Positions 52,795 to 62,152 of a stretch of 64,000 nucleotides of DNA are shown here, one piece after another. Both the position numbers and the translations under genes were made by a program. Source of the stretch: HKCCE3408 sp038530555 (GTDB lineage: Bacteria; Pseudomonadota; Alphaproteobacteria; Rhodobacterales; Rhodobacteraceae); contig JBCBCN010000001.1 in NCBI GenBank assembly GCA_038530555.1, positions 310,001 through 374,000 of the forward strand, in the 5' to 3' direction. A model generated the notes under the pieces. That model searched no databases. It saw only the letters and a program-made list of their open reading frames with translations, and was not told where the DNA came from. How positions within the stretch are numbered: position 1 is the first letter of the stretch; every line of letters begins with the position of its first letter.

Positions 52795-53991
52795 TCAGCC
52801 AATGAGGCGCAGCACCGCGCGGGCGGCACGCAGGTCGGGCGGCTCTTGGCCCCGGCCCAACCGCTCCATCGTCAGCGCCATGGCGTCAAATTGCGGCTCC
52901 CGCAGGCTGGGATCCTGCAAGAGCTCCCCAAGATGCGCGCCGATGGGCTCCGGCCGGCAATTGGCGCCGAGAAATTCCGGCACTGCCCGGCTTTCGGAGA
53001 CCAGATTGACCAGGGTCACTGTATCGACCTGCAGCATCGCCCCGATCATCAGGCGCGAGAACGGCGCGAGATCATAGCCGATCACCATGGGCGTCTCATG
53101 CGCGGCAAGCTCCAGCGACACAGTCCCTGATGCGGCCAGCGCGAGATCTGCGGCGGCGAAGGCGGCGCGTTTGTCTTCTTGGAAGCTGTCGGGATCGCTC
53201 TGGCGTGGATCGACCAGGACGGGTTGGCCAGGCCAATCGCGGATCTGGGCGGCGACCGTCTCGGCGACGGCGGGCGCGGCCACCACGACCGGTCTGGCGT
53301 CGGGCGCTTGTGGCAGCGCGCGGCGCAGAGCATTGCCGAAGACCGGGCCCATCCGCTTGACTTCGGAGCCGCGAGAGCCCGGAAGGACCAGGACGATATC
53401 GGCGCGTTCCAGGCCGTGGCGGGCGCGAAACTCCTGGATGTCATCGGCACTGGCCCGGGGCTCAGACACGACCGGGTGGCCCACAAAATCACAGCCCATC
53501 CCCGCCGCGCGCATCAGATCGGGCTCGAAGGGCAACAGCGCCAAGACATGGTCGATATAGCGCGCCATCTTGGCCGCACGGCCCGCGCGCCAGGCCCAGA
53601 CCGAGGGCGCCACGTAATGCGCCGTGATCAGATCGGGCGCCGCCGCCTTGGCCCGTTTGGCCACGCGCAGGCAGAAATCGGGGCTGTCGATGGTGATCAG
53701 GATATCGGGCTCGAGCCGCGCGATCTCGGCCACCGCCTGATCACGGCGCCGGAAAAGCGCTGGCAGACGCGGCAGCACTTCGGCTAGGCCCATCACAGAG
53801 AGCTCATGCATGGGAAAGAGCGACCGCAGCCCCTCGGCCTCCATCAACGGCCCTCCGATGCCGTGAAACTCAATTGAGGGTGCGAGGCTCTTGAGCCGCT
53901 GCATCAGCCCGGCGCCCAGACGGTCCCCCGATGCCTCTCCGGCGATCAAAAAGATCGAGAGGTCGGCGCCGCCGCTATCGCCCAAGCTCAC
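52795..53991 (-). CDS. lpxB: Lipid-A-disaccharide synthase
   Basis: A 398-residue GT-B glycosyltransferase that joins lipid X and UDP-2,3-diacylglucosamine. It starts SIFLIAGEASGDRLGAGLM and has FHGIGGPLMEAEGL, DSPDFCLRVAKRAK, YVAPSVWAWR, VLPGSRGSEVKRM and AASGTVSLELAAHETPMVIGYD. The GTG at 53991 overlaps the lpxI stop as GTGA. Last gene of the envelope cluster before glnE. Confidence 0.94.
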   Translation of the reverse strand: MSLGDSGGADLSIFLIAGEASGDRLGAGLMQRLKSLAPSIEFHGIGGPLMEAEGLRSLFPMHELSVMGLAEVLPRLPALFRRRDQAVAEIARLEPDILITIDSPDFCLRVAKRAKAAAPDLITAHYVAPSVWAWRAGRAAKMARYIDHVLALLPFEPDLMRAAGMGCDFVGHPVVSEPRASADDIQEFRARHGLERADIVLVLPGSRGSEVKRMGPVFGNALRRALPQAPDARPVVVAAPAVAETVAAQIRDWPGQPVLVDPRQSDPDSFQEDKRAAFAAADLALAASGTVSLELAAHETPMVIGYDLAPFSRLMIGAMLQVDTVTLVNLVSESRAVPEFLGANCRPEPIGAHLGELLQDPSLREPQFDAMALTMERLGRGQEPPDLRAARAVLRLIG

Positions 53992-54785
53992 GGGGCGGCC
54001 CAAAGCGCCAGGCCCATGGTCTGGGCCGCGGCGATAACCTTGGCCCGGTCGAGAAGCAGGACAGAGCCCGCAGCGATCTCGATACCCTTCAGCCCCGCCT
54101 CGGCCGCCGCCGCAATGGTCTTTGGGCCGATCACGGGGACATCGACGCGCAGGTCTTGGCCGGCCTTGGGCCGCTTGATCAAAACGCCGCCGGCATCCTT
54201 GGTGATGGGCTTGGCGGTGGCGACCACGAAGGCCAGCATCGCATCCGTGCCCTGCAGCGTCTCAATGCCCAGCAGCTGACCACGCGCCACAACCGCGCTT
54301 TGCCCGACATCAAGCGGCGCCAGGGCGGCGAGCACCGCGCGGCCGCGTTCGGCATCCTTGAGCTGTGCCGGGCTCGGGCTGCTGACGAGGTTCCCGGCCT
54401 CGGCCACCAGATCGGGGCGCAGATCCTGCGCGGCAACGATCTTAAAGCCCTGCTCTTCTAGGATCGCCATAACCTCGCGCAGAAGCCCATCATCGCCCCG
54501 CCCCATCGCCATCATAAGACGGGGCAACAAGGCCCGGGTCGTGCCATCGAGCGCTGCGGCATCGAAACTGGGCCGCGTCATCGCACCCGCCAGGCACAGC
54601 TCGGTTATGCCGCGCGCGCGCAGGGCCTCGAACATCTCGCCCAGGCGTTCAAACCGTGCCTCGATCGGTTTGGTGCGCGGCAGTTTAGCAGCCGTCACAC
54701 CGGCAAAGGTGACAAGCTCAGCGGGTCCGGCCTGCATCAGCAGCCCGGGCAACGCGCCCCGTCCGGCCAGGATCGCCCGCGCCAC
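53988..54785 (-). CDS. lpxI: UDP-2,3-diacylglucosamine pyrophosphatase LpxI
   Basis: A 265-residue enzyme that cleaves UDP-2,3-diacylglucosamine to lipid X, the alphaproteobacterial replacement for LpxH (formerly DUF1009). It shows ILAGRGALPGLLMQA, LRARGITELCLAGAMTRP, the FKIVAAQDLRPDLV segment, IETLQGTDAMLAFV and GGVLIKRPKAGQDLRVDVPVIGP. The start is GTG at 54785, four bases from the lpxA stop. It overlaps lpxB. Confidence 0.92.
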   Translation of the reverse strand: MARAILAGRGALPGLLMQAGPAELVTFAGVTAAKLPRTKPIEARFERLGEMFEALRARGITELCLAGAMTRPSFDAAALDGTTRALLPRLMMAMGRGDDGLLREVMAILEEQGFKIVAAQDLRPDLVAEAGNLVSSPSPAQLKDAERGRAVLAALAPLDVGQSAVVARGQLLGIETLQGTDAMLAFVVATAKPITKDAGGVLIKRPKAGQDLRVDVPVIGPKTIAAAAEAGLKGIEIAAGSVLLLDRAKVIAAAQTMGLALWAAP

Positions 54786-54789
54786 GGCC

Positions 54790-55581
54790 TCAGCCCGGCG
54801 TCAGGAAAGAACGATCGCTGGCACCCAGCACAAACTCGACAACATCGCGCACATATTTGGATTGGTCGCTCGACAGCCGCTCGGCCCGCTCGTGAAACGA
54901 GCCCTCGCCCTGAGCCAAGGCCTGATAGGCCGCCCGGAGTGCCGTTATCTCCTGCTTGGGCACGCCCGAGCGTTTGAGCCCCACCAGGTTGAGCCCCGCC
55001 AATTCCCCGCGCGCCGCATGGACCAGGCCGTAGGGGATCACGTCATGGGTCACCATCGTGACCGCGCCAATGATGGCGCCGCGCCCGATACGAACGAATT
55101 GGTGCACGCCGGACAGGCCGCCGATGATCACGTCATCGCCAACCACGCAATGGCCCGCGAGCGAGGCGCAATTGACCATCACCACCCGGTCGCCGACCTG
55201 GGCGTCATGGGCGATATGCGAATTGGCCAGAAACAGCCCGTCATCGCCCACCCGCGTGACGCCGCCACCGCCTTCGGTGCCGGTATTCATCGTCACGCCC
55301 TCGCGGATGCGGTTGCGTTTGCCGATCACCAGACGGGTCTTTTCACCGGCGAACTTCTTGTCCTGCGGGATCGCGCCGATCGAGGCGAAAGGAAAGATCT
55401 CGGTCCCCTCGCCGATCTCGGTTTGCCCGGTCAGGGCTACATGGCTGTGCAGCGTCACGCCCTCGGCCAACCGGACCTCCGGGCCGACGGCGCAGAAAGG
55501 CCCGACGACGCAGCCCGCGCCGATCACGGCGCCGGGCTCGATCACGGCCGCGGCGTGGATCTGCGCATCCGCGTCAATCAT
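54790..55581 (-). CDS. lpxA: UDP-N-acetylglucosamine acyltransferase
   Basis: A 263-residue left-handed beta-helix enzyme for the first step of lipid A synthesis. Hexapeptide repeats begin IHAAAVIEPGAVIGAGCVVG, with the catalytic His in ANSHIAHDAQVGDRV and the conserved GGLSGVHQFVRIG. ATG at 55581 overlaps the fabZ stop by eight bases; the longer frame upstream is fabZ shadow. Confidence 0.95.
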   Translation of the reverse strand: MIDADAQIHAAAVIEPGAVIGAGCVVGPFCAVGPEVRLAEGVTLHSHVALTGQTEIGEGTEIFPFASIGAIPQDKKFAGEKTRLVIGKRNRIREGVTMNTGTEGGGGVTRVGDDGLFLANSHIAHDAQVGDRVVMVNCASLAGHCVVGDDVIIGGLSGVHQFVRIGRGAIIGAVTMVTHDVIPYGLVHAARGELAGLNLVGLKRSGVPKQEITALRAAYQALAQGEGSFHERAERLSSDQSKYVRDVVEFVLGASDRSFLTPG

Positions 55582-56089
55582 CGCCCGACCCCTTGGCATC
55601 GCCCGCCCCAAGATCGAGCATCGCGGTGAACTCGGCCTGCGCGGCCAACTCCCCGTCGACAAGGCCTTTGCCCGCGAAGCGCCAGACCTTTCCGCCGGGT
55701 TTACCGCGCGTGGCCTCGACATGAAGCTCAAGCACATCGCCCGGGCCCACCTTGCGGCGAAACTTCGCGCTGTCGATCGCCATGAAATACACCAGCAGAT
55801 CGCGGTCCACCATCTGCATGCTCAGGCCCACCATCACCGCCGCCGTCTGGGCCATCGCCTCGATAATCGTCACGCCCGGCATGATCGGAGCGCCCGGAAA
55901 ATGACCCTGGAAATGCGGCTCGTTGAAGGTGACGTTCTTAATGCCAGTGGCCCGCTCAAAGGGCACGATATCGCGCAGCTTGTCGATCAGCAGGAAGGGA
56001 TAGCGATGCGGGATGATGCGCTGGATCATATCGATATCCGCGCTGCTCGGGATGGCGTCGGTGTCGATTGTGGCCTGTGGGTCCGACAT
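55574..56089 (-). CDS. fabZ: 3-hydroxyacyl-ACP dehydratase FabZ
   Basis: A 171-residue hot-dog-fold dehydratase. It has IIPHRYPFLLIDKLRDI with the catalytic His and HFPGAPIMPGVTIIEAMAQ with the catalytic Glu. ATG at 56089 gives MSDPQATIDT as the N-terminus, and a longer start is not needed. It supplies 3-hydroxyacyl-ACP, whose precursor is also used by LpxA and OlsB. Confidence 0.95.
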   Translation of the reverse strand: MSDPQATIDTDAIPSSADIDMIQRIIPHRYPFLLIDKLRDIVPFERATGIKNVTFNEPHFQGHFPGAPIMPGVTIIEAMAQTAAVMVGLSMQMVDRDLLVYFMAIDSAKFRRKVGPGDVLELHVEATRGKPGGKVWRFAGKGLVDGELAAQAEFTAMLDLGAGDAKGSGDD

Positions 56090-56172
56090 GGAGCCTCTCG
56101 GTTTTTGATTATCTGCGACCGTGGTAGCAACCGCATGGCCCAGCGACAAGCGCCGCGATCATAGCCGCAGAT

Positions 56173-56874
56173 TTATGGCTCGGTCCCGCTTTCTTCGAGG
56201 CCACTTTCCTCCAGGCCGCTAACGCCCGGTCCGTTCTCGCTCAGACCATCAGCCGGATCGACCAATTGCGGAGGGACCTCTTCCACAGCGCTTTGCAAAT
56301 CGATCAACGCCGCCTCACCGCCATCGCCCAATTCCGCATCAACCCGGGCAATCGCCGTGTCGGTGATGTCGACCGTATCTGCCGCCAGCAGCACCGTACG
56401 GCTGTCGAGGATCACCGCTGCGCGCCGCTCTGCCACCACCTCGAGCAGGATCGGCACGGCTAGGTTGAAGAAGCGCCGCTGGGCGGCCTCTGCCGCGGCG
56501 TTGAGGGCGCGCGTTTTGGCATCCTGGGTTGCCCGAATGGTCTCGACCTGCTGATCGAACTCCGCCGCACGGACCATGAACTCATCGCGCTCCAGACTTT
56601 GGCGATCCTCGGTCAGTTGCAGCTCTTCCTCGGTCAGCCGCGCCTCAATCTCGCGGTTCTCTGTGGCCAGGGCCAAGCCCGCGGCTTCAAGCTCGGCCTG
56701 GACGCGTTGGCCATATTGGCTGTCGCTGAAGAAGCGGTCCTGGTTGAGGATCAAGATGCCTTCGGGCGCGGCATCGGGCCCGTCCACCGGCTCCCCCTGG
56801 CTCAAGCCCTGCGCCTGAGCTGCGCCGAGAAGCAGGCCCCAAGCAAGCAAACCGGCGAAGGCCAGGCCAGCCAT
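56173..56874 (-). CDS. OmpH/Skp family periplasmic chaperone
   Basis: A 233-residue exported protein of the Skp/OmpH family, which guides outer-membrane proteins to BamA. It has an N-terminal hydrophobic signal (LLAWGLLLGAAQAQ), ILILNQDRFFSDSQYGQRV, and a long coiled-coil segment (ENREIEARLTEEELQLTEDR). The C-terminal 40 residues are acidic and end in a small repeat (GLEESGLEESG), unlike classical Skp. Located 38 bases downstream of bamA. Confidence 0.85.
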   Translation of the reverse strand: MAGLAFAGLLAWGLLLGAAQAQGLSQGEPVDGPDAAPEGILILNQDRFFSDSQYGQRVQAELEAAGLALATENREIEARLTEEELQLTEDRQSLERDEFMVRAAEFDQQVETIRATQDAKTRALNAAAEAAQRRFFNLAVPILLEVVAERRAAVILDSRTVLLAADTVDITDTAIARVDAELGDGGEAALIDLQSAVEEVPPQLVDPADGLSENGPGVSGLEESGLEESGTEP

Positions 56875-56912
56875 CCCGCGCCAGCGCCGCGCGGCGCCGG
56901 TGTGCCAGCGGG

Positions 56913-59225
56913 TTAGAATTGCGTCTGAACCGTGAATTCGAACTCTCGCGTACGATCGAACTCCTCAACCTCAAGCGGGTGCGAGAAGTTGAAGCGTAGG
57001 GGGCCAAAGGCTGTATCCCAGAAGACCGAGAAGCCGATAACCGAACGCCAGCTCAGTTCATCATCGACCGGTCCCCCGGTGCCCGCTGTGTCATCCAAGC
57101 CCCAGACAGAGCCGACATCGAAGAACACACCGCCGGTGATGCCGTATTCATCGGGCAGGCCGATCGGGAAGCCCGCCTCAAGCCGCGCCACCGCAAAGTA
57201 ATTGCCGCCCAGTGCGTCCTCATTGACCGCCGTGATATCCCGCGGGCCCATACCAAAGGCCTCAAAGCCGCGCATCTGGCGCGACGACATGCGGAACCGG
57301 TCAGTGACGCGGCTGCCGCCATTGGAGAAACTCAGAGCACCGCCTTCGACAGTCGCGCTCAGCCGGATTTCCTCGCGCGCGATGCTGGTCACACCTTGGG
57401 CCAACGCCGTGGTGCGGACATATTCGTTGTCCCCGCCCAGCCCCGCGAATTCTTGTTGAAACTGCAGCAGGACGCCGGATGTGACATCCAGGCCGGAATT
57501 GCGCGTGTCATAGGTAACACCATAGCCGACGATCGAACTGGTCCGCGTGCCAGCCTCGTTCTGGATGATGACCGAGCTGTCGGTCGTCACATCTAGGATC
57601 GTCTCGTCCTCGAAGCGGTAGAACACCCTGGCGCGGCTGTCTTCGCCGGTGGCAAAACCAAACCCGACCTCGGCAAAGCCGCGCTCCAGGTCATAATCGG
57701 CGTTTTGGTTGTTGCTTTCGGTATAGCCTGCCGAGAGGTCCAACGACAGATCGCGGCGCAGAAAGGCGGGCTCGGTGAAGCTGAAGGTGAAGGACCGCGA
57801 GTCTTCGACCGTGTTCACACCAAAGGCCACACGCTGTCCACGGCCGAGGAAATTTGCCTCGGAGAAATTGATTGCAAGACCTGCGCCGAAATCGCTCGAA
57901 TAGCTGACCGAAAAGCCCAGCGAGCCCGTCGGCTGTTCTTCGACATCCACATCGATGATCACATCGCTGGTGGTGGTGCCTTGTCGCGAATTGACGTCGA
58001 CATTGGTGAAGTATGACAGCGCACGGATGCGGTCGGCGGCGCGGCGGATCGCGCGCGGATCGAAGGGGTCGCCTTCCACGGTGTCGAACTGGCGCCGGAT
58101 CACCCGGTCGAGCGTGGTGGCGTTGCCTTCGATGTCGATGCGCTCGACAAAGACCCGCTCACCCCGGCTGATGATAAACTCTACGTCCAGGGTCAGCGCG
58201 GCGTCATTGCGGGTGACGCGCGGCTCAACGCGGATGAACCGCAGCCCCTGTTGTGTAGCGAGGTTTTCGAGCCGCGTGATCGTGGCATCGACGAGGCGCG
58301 GCGAATAGGTCGTGCCCGGGCCAACGCGGATCACGGATTGATATTCCGCAACGTCGATCTCGGCGAGGTTCGAGGTGACGCTCACCTGTCCGAAGTCAAA
58401 GCTCTGACCCTCGCGCAGGTTGAAGGTCACGAAAAACGCGTCGCGTCCGCGCGCCAGCTCGGACGTGACGGACAGGACCTCGAAATCGACATAGCCGCGG
58501 TCTTGATAAAAGTCCGACAGCAATTGCTGATCGAAGGCGATGCGGTCTTCAATGAAGGTGTCGCGGCTCACGATGGCGCGGAATATCCCGGCTTGCGTGC
58601 TTTCAACCACGCGGCGCAGGCGGCGGTCAGAATAAGCGCGGTTGCCGTTAAATGCGATGCGCTGGGTCTCGACGATGCGGCCCTCGCTGACCTCAAAGAC
58701 AAGATCGACGCGATTTTCATCGCGGCGCACGATCACCGGCCGCACGGTGGCGGCAAGTCGACCGGTTTGACGATAGGCGCCCGCGATCGCGGCGGCGTCT
58801 TGCTCGGCCACGGCAGGGCTGTAGACGCGGCGCACCTGCGAATTGATCAGAGGCAGCAGGTCCTCGTCGTCCAAGCGGCGATTTCCTTCGATGGCAATCT
58901 GGTTGATCGTCGGAAATTCGCGCACCTGTATCACAAGGGTGCTACCCTGCGGCACGATCTCAACGCTTTCAAAAAGGCCCGAGTTTTGCAGCCGCTGCTG
59001 CGCGTCATTCACCTGACCGGCCGACACCGCCTGTCCCGGCTGAAGGCCTGCAAGCGTCAGAACACTGGCCGCTTCGATGCGCTGATTGCCTTCGACGGTA
59101 AAATTCGAAAACCGGAACGACTGCGCGAGCGAAGCCGTACCCAATGCGATGCTGAAAAACACTGCAATGGCAATTATATAACCTGTGAAACCCGCTCGCG
59201 GCATACCTGCGACACGCACCATCAT
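56913..59225 (-). CDS. bamA: Outer membrane protein assembly factor BamA
   Basis: A 770-residue protein. After a signal peptide (ending near ASLAQSFRF) come five POTRA domains, starting FSNFTVEGNQRIEAASVL, INQIAIEGNRRLDDEDL, RIAFNGNRAYSDRRLRRV and later RIDIEGNATTLDRVIRRQF. The C-terminal beta-barrel follows, with the VRGF-like loop SSRQMRGFEAFGMGPRD, and it ends in a final strand FTVQTQF with terminal Phe. ATG at 59225 is used; MPRAGF at a later ATG is possible. Confidence 0.95.
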   Translation of the reverse strand: MMVRVAGMPRAGFTGYIIAIAVFFSIALGTASLAQSFRFSNFTVEGNQRIEAASVLTLAGLQPGQAVSAGQVNDAQQRLQNSGLFESVEIVPQGSTLVIQVREFPTINQIAIEGNRRLDDEDLLPLINSQVRRVYSPAVAEQDAAAIAGAYRQTGRLAATVRPVIVRRDENRVDLVFEVSEGRIVETQRIAFNGNRAYSDRRLRRVVESTQAGIFRAIVSRDTFIEDRIAFDQQLLSDFYQDRGYVDFEVLSVTSELARGRDAFFVTFNLREGQSFDFGQVSVTSNLAEIDVAEYQSVIRVGPGTTYSPRLVDATITRLENLATQQGLRFIRVEPRVTRNDAALTLDVEFIISRGERVFVERIDIEGNATTLDRVIRRQFDTVEGDPFDPRAIRRAADRIRALSYFTNVDVNSRQGTTTSDVIIDVDVEEQPTGSLGFSVSYSSDFGAGLAINFSEANFLGRGQRVAFGVNTVEDSRSFTFSFTEPAFLRRDLSLDLSAGYTESNNQNADYDLERGFAEVGFGFATGEDSRARVFYRFEDETILDVTTDSSVIIQNEAGTRTSSIVGYGVTYDTRNSGLDVTSGVLLQFQQEFAGLGGDNEYVRTTALAQGVTSIAREEIRLSATVEGGALSFSNGGSRVTDRFRMSSRQMRGFEAFGMGPRDITAVNEDALGGNYFAVARLEAGFPIGLPDEYGITGGVFFDVGSVWGLDDTAGTGGPVDDELSWRSVIGFSVFWDTAFGPLRFNFSHPLEVEEFDRTREFEFTVQTQF

Positions 59226-59354
59226 CGAATCCGCCCCCCCAGGGCATCTTTTTAATTGATCCACAGGTAGCCGAGCGACTTGGGCTTGTCAAAACGCCAA
59301 GTGGGCTTTTTCGCTGGGGATTTCACAGATGCAACAGTCGCGGCACAGAGCGCG

Positions 59355-59390
59355 AAAAAACGGGCCTGTCCGGGGAATGGGACAGGCCCG
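59355..59390 (-). terminator. Strong rho-independent terminator upstream of bamA
   Basis: On the minus strand CGGGCCTGTCC and GGACAGGCCCG form an 11-bp stem with an 8-base loop, followed by TTTTTT. It ends the transcript coming from rseP and the small ORF at 59474-59617, so bamA must have its own promoter within 59226-59354. Confidence 0.92.
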
Positions 59391-59473
59391 CAAAGTGGGT
59401 CTACGAGGGATTTTTAAAGCTGGCCGCGCGGCCATAAACGGCGCGTGCAGCGTGCTGGTCGACGCGAACTGGA

Positions 59474-59617
59474 TCAGCCGAGGGAGACGGTAGCGTACGA
59501 CAACAGCCAGCCCGCAATGGTCAAAGCACCGATGACAAGCAAAGGCGGAAGAAGGCGGTCAACATTGATCTCAAGAAACACAGCGATCGGACGCACATTG
59601 GCAACGATGGATTTCAT
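59474..59617 (-). CDS. Putative 47-residue membrane protein between rseP and bamA
   Basis: A short ORF that starts ATG at 59617 and ends TGA at 59474. It encodes MKSIVANVRPIAVF, then EINVDRLLPP and a hydrophobic segment (LLVIGALTIAGWLLSYATV) typical of one membrane helix. It is followed about 85 bases on by the strong terminator. No clear ribosome site. It may be a real small membrane protein or chance; the composition favours real. Confidence 0.5.
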   Translation of the reverse strand: MKSIVANVRPIAVFLEINVDRLLPPLLVIGALTIAGWLLSYATVSLG

Positions 59618-59811
59618 GGTGGTCACCGCAATTGGCAAAACATCACTGAAACAATCGATTTCGAATGTGGCGCCAATGCGGCAGCGTCGGGGCCGTTTGA
59701 CGGCCCGTCAAGCATGCCAATGCCAGCGTCGCAACGCCGCTCGCGGCATAGCCGCTGTTGCTCGCGCGGGGGCGCTGCTCGCGCGCCGGCGCAAAGCGCC
59801 GTCGCGCTGGT

Positions 59812-61128
59812 CTAACAAAACAGATCGTTCAAGAGCGCAAAGACCATCAGCGACAGCAATAAGGTCAGACCCACCGACATCATCATGCGCATCGCCTTTT
59901 CCGATGGGGGTCGGCGGGCGATGGCCTCATAGGCGTGAAACACCAGATGCCCGCCATCCAGCACCGGGATCGGCAACAGGTTCACGAGACCAATCATCAG
60001 CGACAGGCCCGCGATGATCGAGATGAAATAGTCTGGGCCGCGTTCGGCTGCCTCGCCGCTCACTTCAGCGATGCGGATCACGCCCTGCAGATTACAGGTG
60101 CCGATCTGACCGGTGATGATCGCACCGATGCCGCGCAGGTTTTGCCGTAGGGACTCCACAACCGATTGCGCACCGGCCGTGATCGCGCCGCCTAGGCCGC
60201 GGGGCTCGGTATAGGGCTCGAAAAACAGGCTCGCGCCGATGCCGATGAGAAACCTGTCTTCAAAGCCGCCATCCGGTGTGGGTGTGCCCGTCATGCGCGG
60301 CTCGAGCGTAACCGTCAGCGTCTCACCGGCGCGCCAGAGACCGATCTCGATCGGGTCGCCGCCACTGGCATCGACCAGGGGCCGAATGTCGTTGAAATCG
60401 TCAATCGGCACGCCCGCGACGCTGACGACGTAATCGCCGGGTTCGATCCCCGCGTCGCCCGCAGCCGACAGCAGCGTAACATTGCCGATGGACGGGATAA
60501 TTGCGCCTGCGGCGTCGACGACCATGCGCTGACCGTCGCGCTCGATTGTGTAGCGCTCAGTCGGGCCCTCGGCGAGCGCTACGAATTCGGCAAGCGAATT
60601 GACCGGGGTGCCGTCGACCTCAAGGACGAGATCGTTTTCCTGCAAAAGCTCCACGCTTTCGGGGGCGTCGACGACGGCGCCGATGCGCGCCTCTTCGGTG
60701 GCCACGCCAGAGGTCAGCGCAAAGCCTGTGAAAATGAGGAAGGCCAGGATAAAGTTGAAGATGGGACCTGCCGCAACTGTTGCCGCGCGGGCCCACAGGG
60801 GCGCGCCGTGCATGGTTTGCCGCCGGTCGGCCGCACTCATCGCGTTCATCGCCTCAGTGTCAGCCCCGGCAGAGGCGGCATTGGCGTCGCCGCGAAATTT
60901 CACGTAGCCCCCAAAAGGCAGAGCCGCGACCTGCCATTGCGTGCCGTGGCGGTCGGTGCGTTTGAACAGGATCGGCCCGAAGCCGACCGAAAAGACATCC
61001 GCTTTGATCCCCGTCCAACGGCCCACGATGTAATGGCCGTATTCGTGCACCGCCACGATGACAGACAACGCCACGACAAAGGCCGCGATGGTCAGGCCAA
61101 AACTGCCGAAGCTGGGAAGAAAATCCAT
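59812..61128 (-). CDS. rseP: Site-2 protease RseP
   Basis: A 438-residue membrane zinc metalloprotease that cleaves anti-sigma factors within the membrane. The active site is VAVHEYGHYIVGRW (His28, Glu29, His32), with VDGTPVNSL in the PDZ region and the C-terminal LLPIPVLDGGHLVFHAYEAI with the third metal ligand Asp. ATG at 61128 with AAGGG upstream. Two loop features deviate a little, notably GTCNLQGVIRI where GTDQLGGPIRI-like sequence is usual. No dxr gene precedes it. Confidence 0.94.
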   Translation of the reverse strand: MDFLPSFGSFGLTIAAFVVALSVIVAVHEYGHYIVGRWTGIKADVFSVGFGPILFKRTDRHGTQWQVAALPFGGYVKFRGDANAASAGADTEAMNAMSAADRRQTMHGAPLWARAATVAAGPIFNFILAFLIFTGFALTSGVATEEARIGAVVDAPESVELLQENDLVLEVDGTPVNSLAEFVALAEGPTERYTIERDGQRMVVDAAGAIIPSIGNVTLLSAAGDAGIEPGDYVVSVAGVPIDDFNDIRPLVDASGGDPIEIGLWRAGETLTVTLEPRMTGTPTPDGGFEDRFLIGIGASLFFEPYTEPRGLGGAITAGAQSVVESLRQNLRGIGAIITGQIGTCNLQGVIRIAEVSGEAAERGPDYFISIIAGLSLMIGLVNLLPIPVLDGGHLVFHAYEAIARRPPSEKAMRMMMSVGLTLLLSLMVFALLNDLFC

Positions 61129-61287
61129 CAAGCCACCCTTTATGTGTCGGCCGCAATCTTGCGCAGCCCTTAGCACGGCAAAGAACGCCGCGCGGCTGTC
61201 TATTGCATCAGATGGCCCGGGAATGCGTCAACGGCAAGGCCACGCCATGACCGATCAGTGCAAACTGGCGTGTTTTCGCATGGGTGA

Positions 61288-62061
61288 TCAGGGCATTGGA
61301 GGCGGAAATCGCGTGACACTTTCGACCAGGAGAAGCGCCAGCGCCGCGCCCATCATCCCGTCAAACCGGTCGAAGACACCGCCATGGCCGGGCAAGAGGT
61401 TTGAGCTGTCCTTAGCCCCCATACGCCGCTTGAGCGCGCTTTCCGCGATATCGCCCAACTGGCTGGCAAAGCTGAGCAGTATCGAGATCGGCACCAGTTC
61501 AAATCCCGCCGGGGTGAGCGCCATAAAGACCAGACCGACAAGTCCTGACCCGACCCAGCCCGCCACCGTGCCGGACCAGGTTTTCTTTGGGCTGACGCTC
61601 GGCCAAAACTTCGGCCCGCCCACCATGCGGCCCGCGAAATAGCCAAAGATATCGGTGACCGCGACGACGAGAACCAGCCAGACCATCCATGTGAGGCCAA
61701 AGAGGTCGCGGTGAAAGACCAACCCCTCCGCGGCAAACAGAATCGCCAGCGAAAACAACAGATAGGCCCGTTTGTGGCGCCGGACGAAGAGCATCGAGAC
61801 CGCCGCCAGCCCCGACAGCAGCAGCCACCACGCCGGACCGGGTAGAAAATTCGCCGCCGTAAAGCCAGCCGCGACACCGATCCCAAGCGCAAGCGCCTTG
61901 ACCTCGGACGCCTCGAGCAGGCGGGCAAGCTCCCAGGTTAGGACGCCCACGAGGATCAGCACGAAAATCAGGAAGACAAGCTCGCCCAGCCAAATCGCTC
62001 CGAGCCCCAGGCATGCCAGGACGACGGCGGTCAGAACCCGGCGCCTCAAATCCTCCCACAT
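61288..62061 (-). CDS. cdsA: Phosphatidate cytidylyltransferase
   Basis: A 257-residue membrane enzyme that makes CDP-diacylglycerol, the precursor of phospholipids. It has several helices, and the signature is VTDIFGYFAGRMVGGPKFWPSVSPKKTWSG with SASQLGDIAESALKRRMGAKDSSN-like text near the C-terminus and LLPGHGGVFDRFDGMMGAA. ATG at 62061, 91 bases downstream of uppS. Confidence 0.95.
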   Translation of the reverse strand: MWEDLRRRVLTAVVLACLGLGAIWLGELVFLIFVLILVGVLTWELARLLEASEVKALALGIGVAAGFTAANFLPGPAWWLLLSGLAAVSMLFVRRHKRAYLLFSLAILFAAEGLVFHRDLFGLTWMVWLVLVVAVTDIFGYFAGRMVGGPKFWPSVSPKKTWSGTVAGWVGSGLVGLVFMALTPAGFELVPISILLSFASQLGDIAESALKRRMGAKDSSNLLPGHGGVFDRFDGMMGAALALLLVESVTRFPPPMP

Positions 62062-62152
62062 AGCGGGTTGTGTGTTCAGAGCCTCTCCCCCTGCTCTCTC
62101 CGTGACCCTTAGCCTGAGCGACTGCCCCCGCTCTCCTCAGCAGTGGCTTTCT

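Noticed and set aside
60430..60470. A GGTTCGATCCC-like segment resembling a tRNA T-arm
   Set aside because: It is inside the rseP coding sequence with no matching acceptor or anticodon stems.
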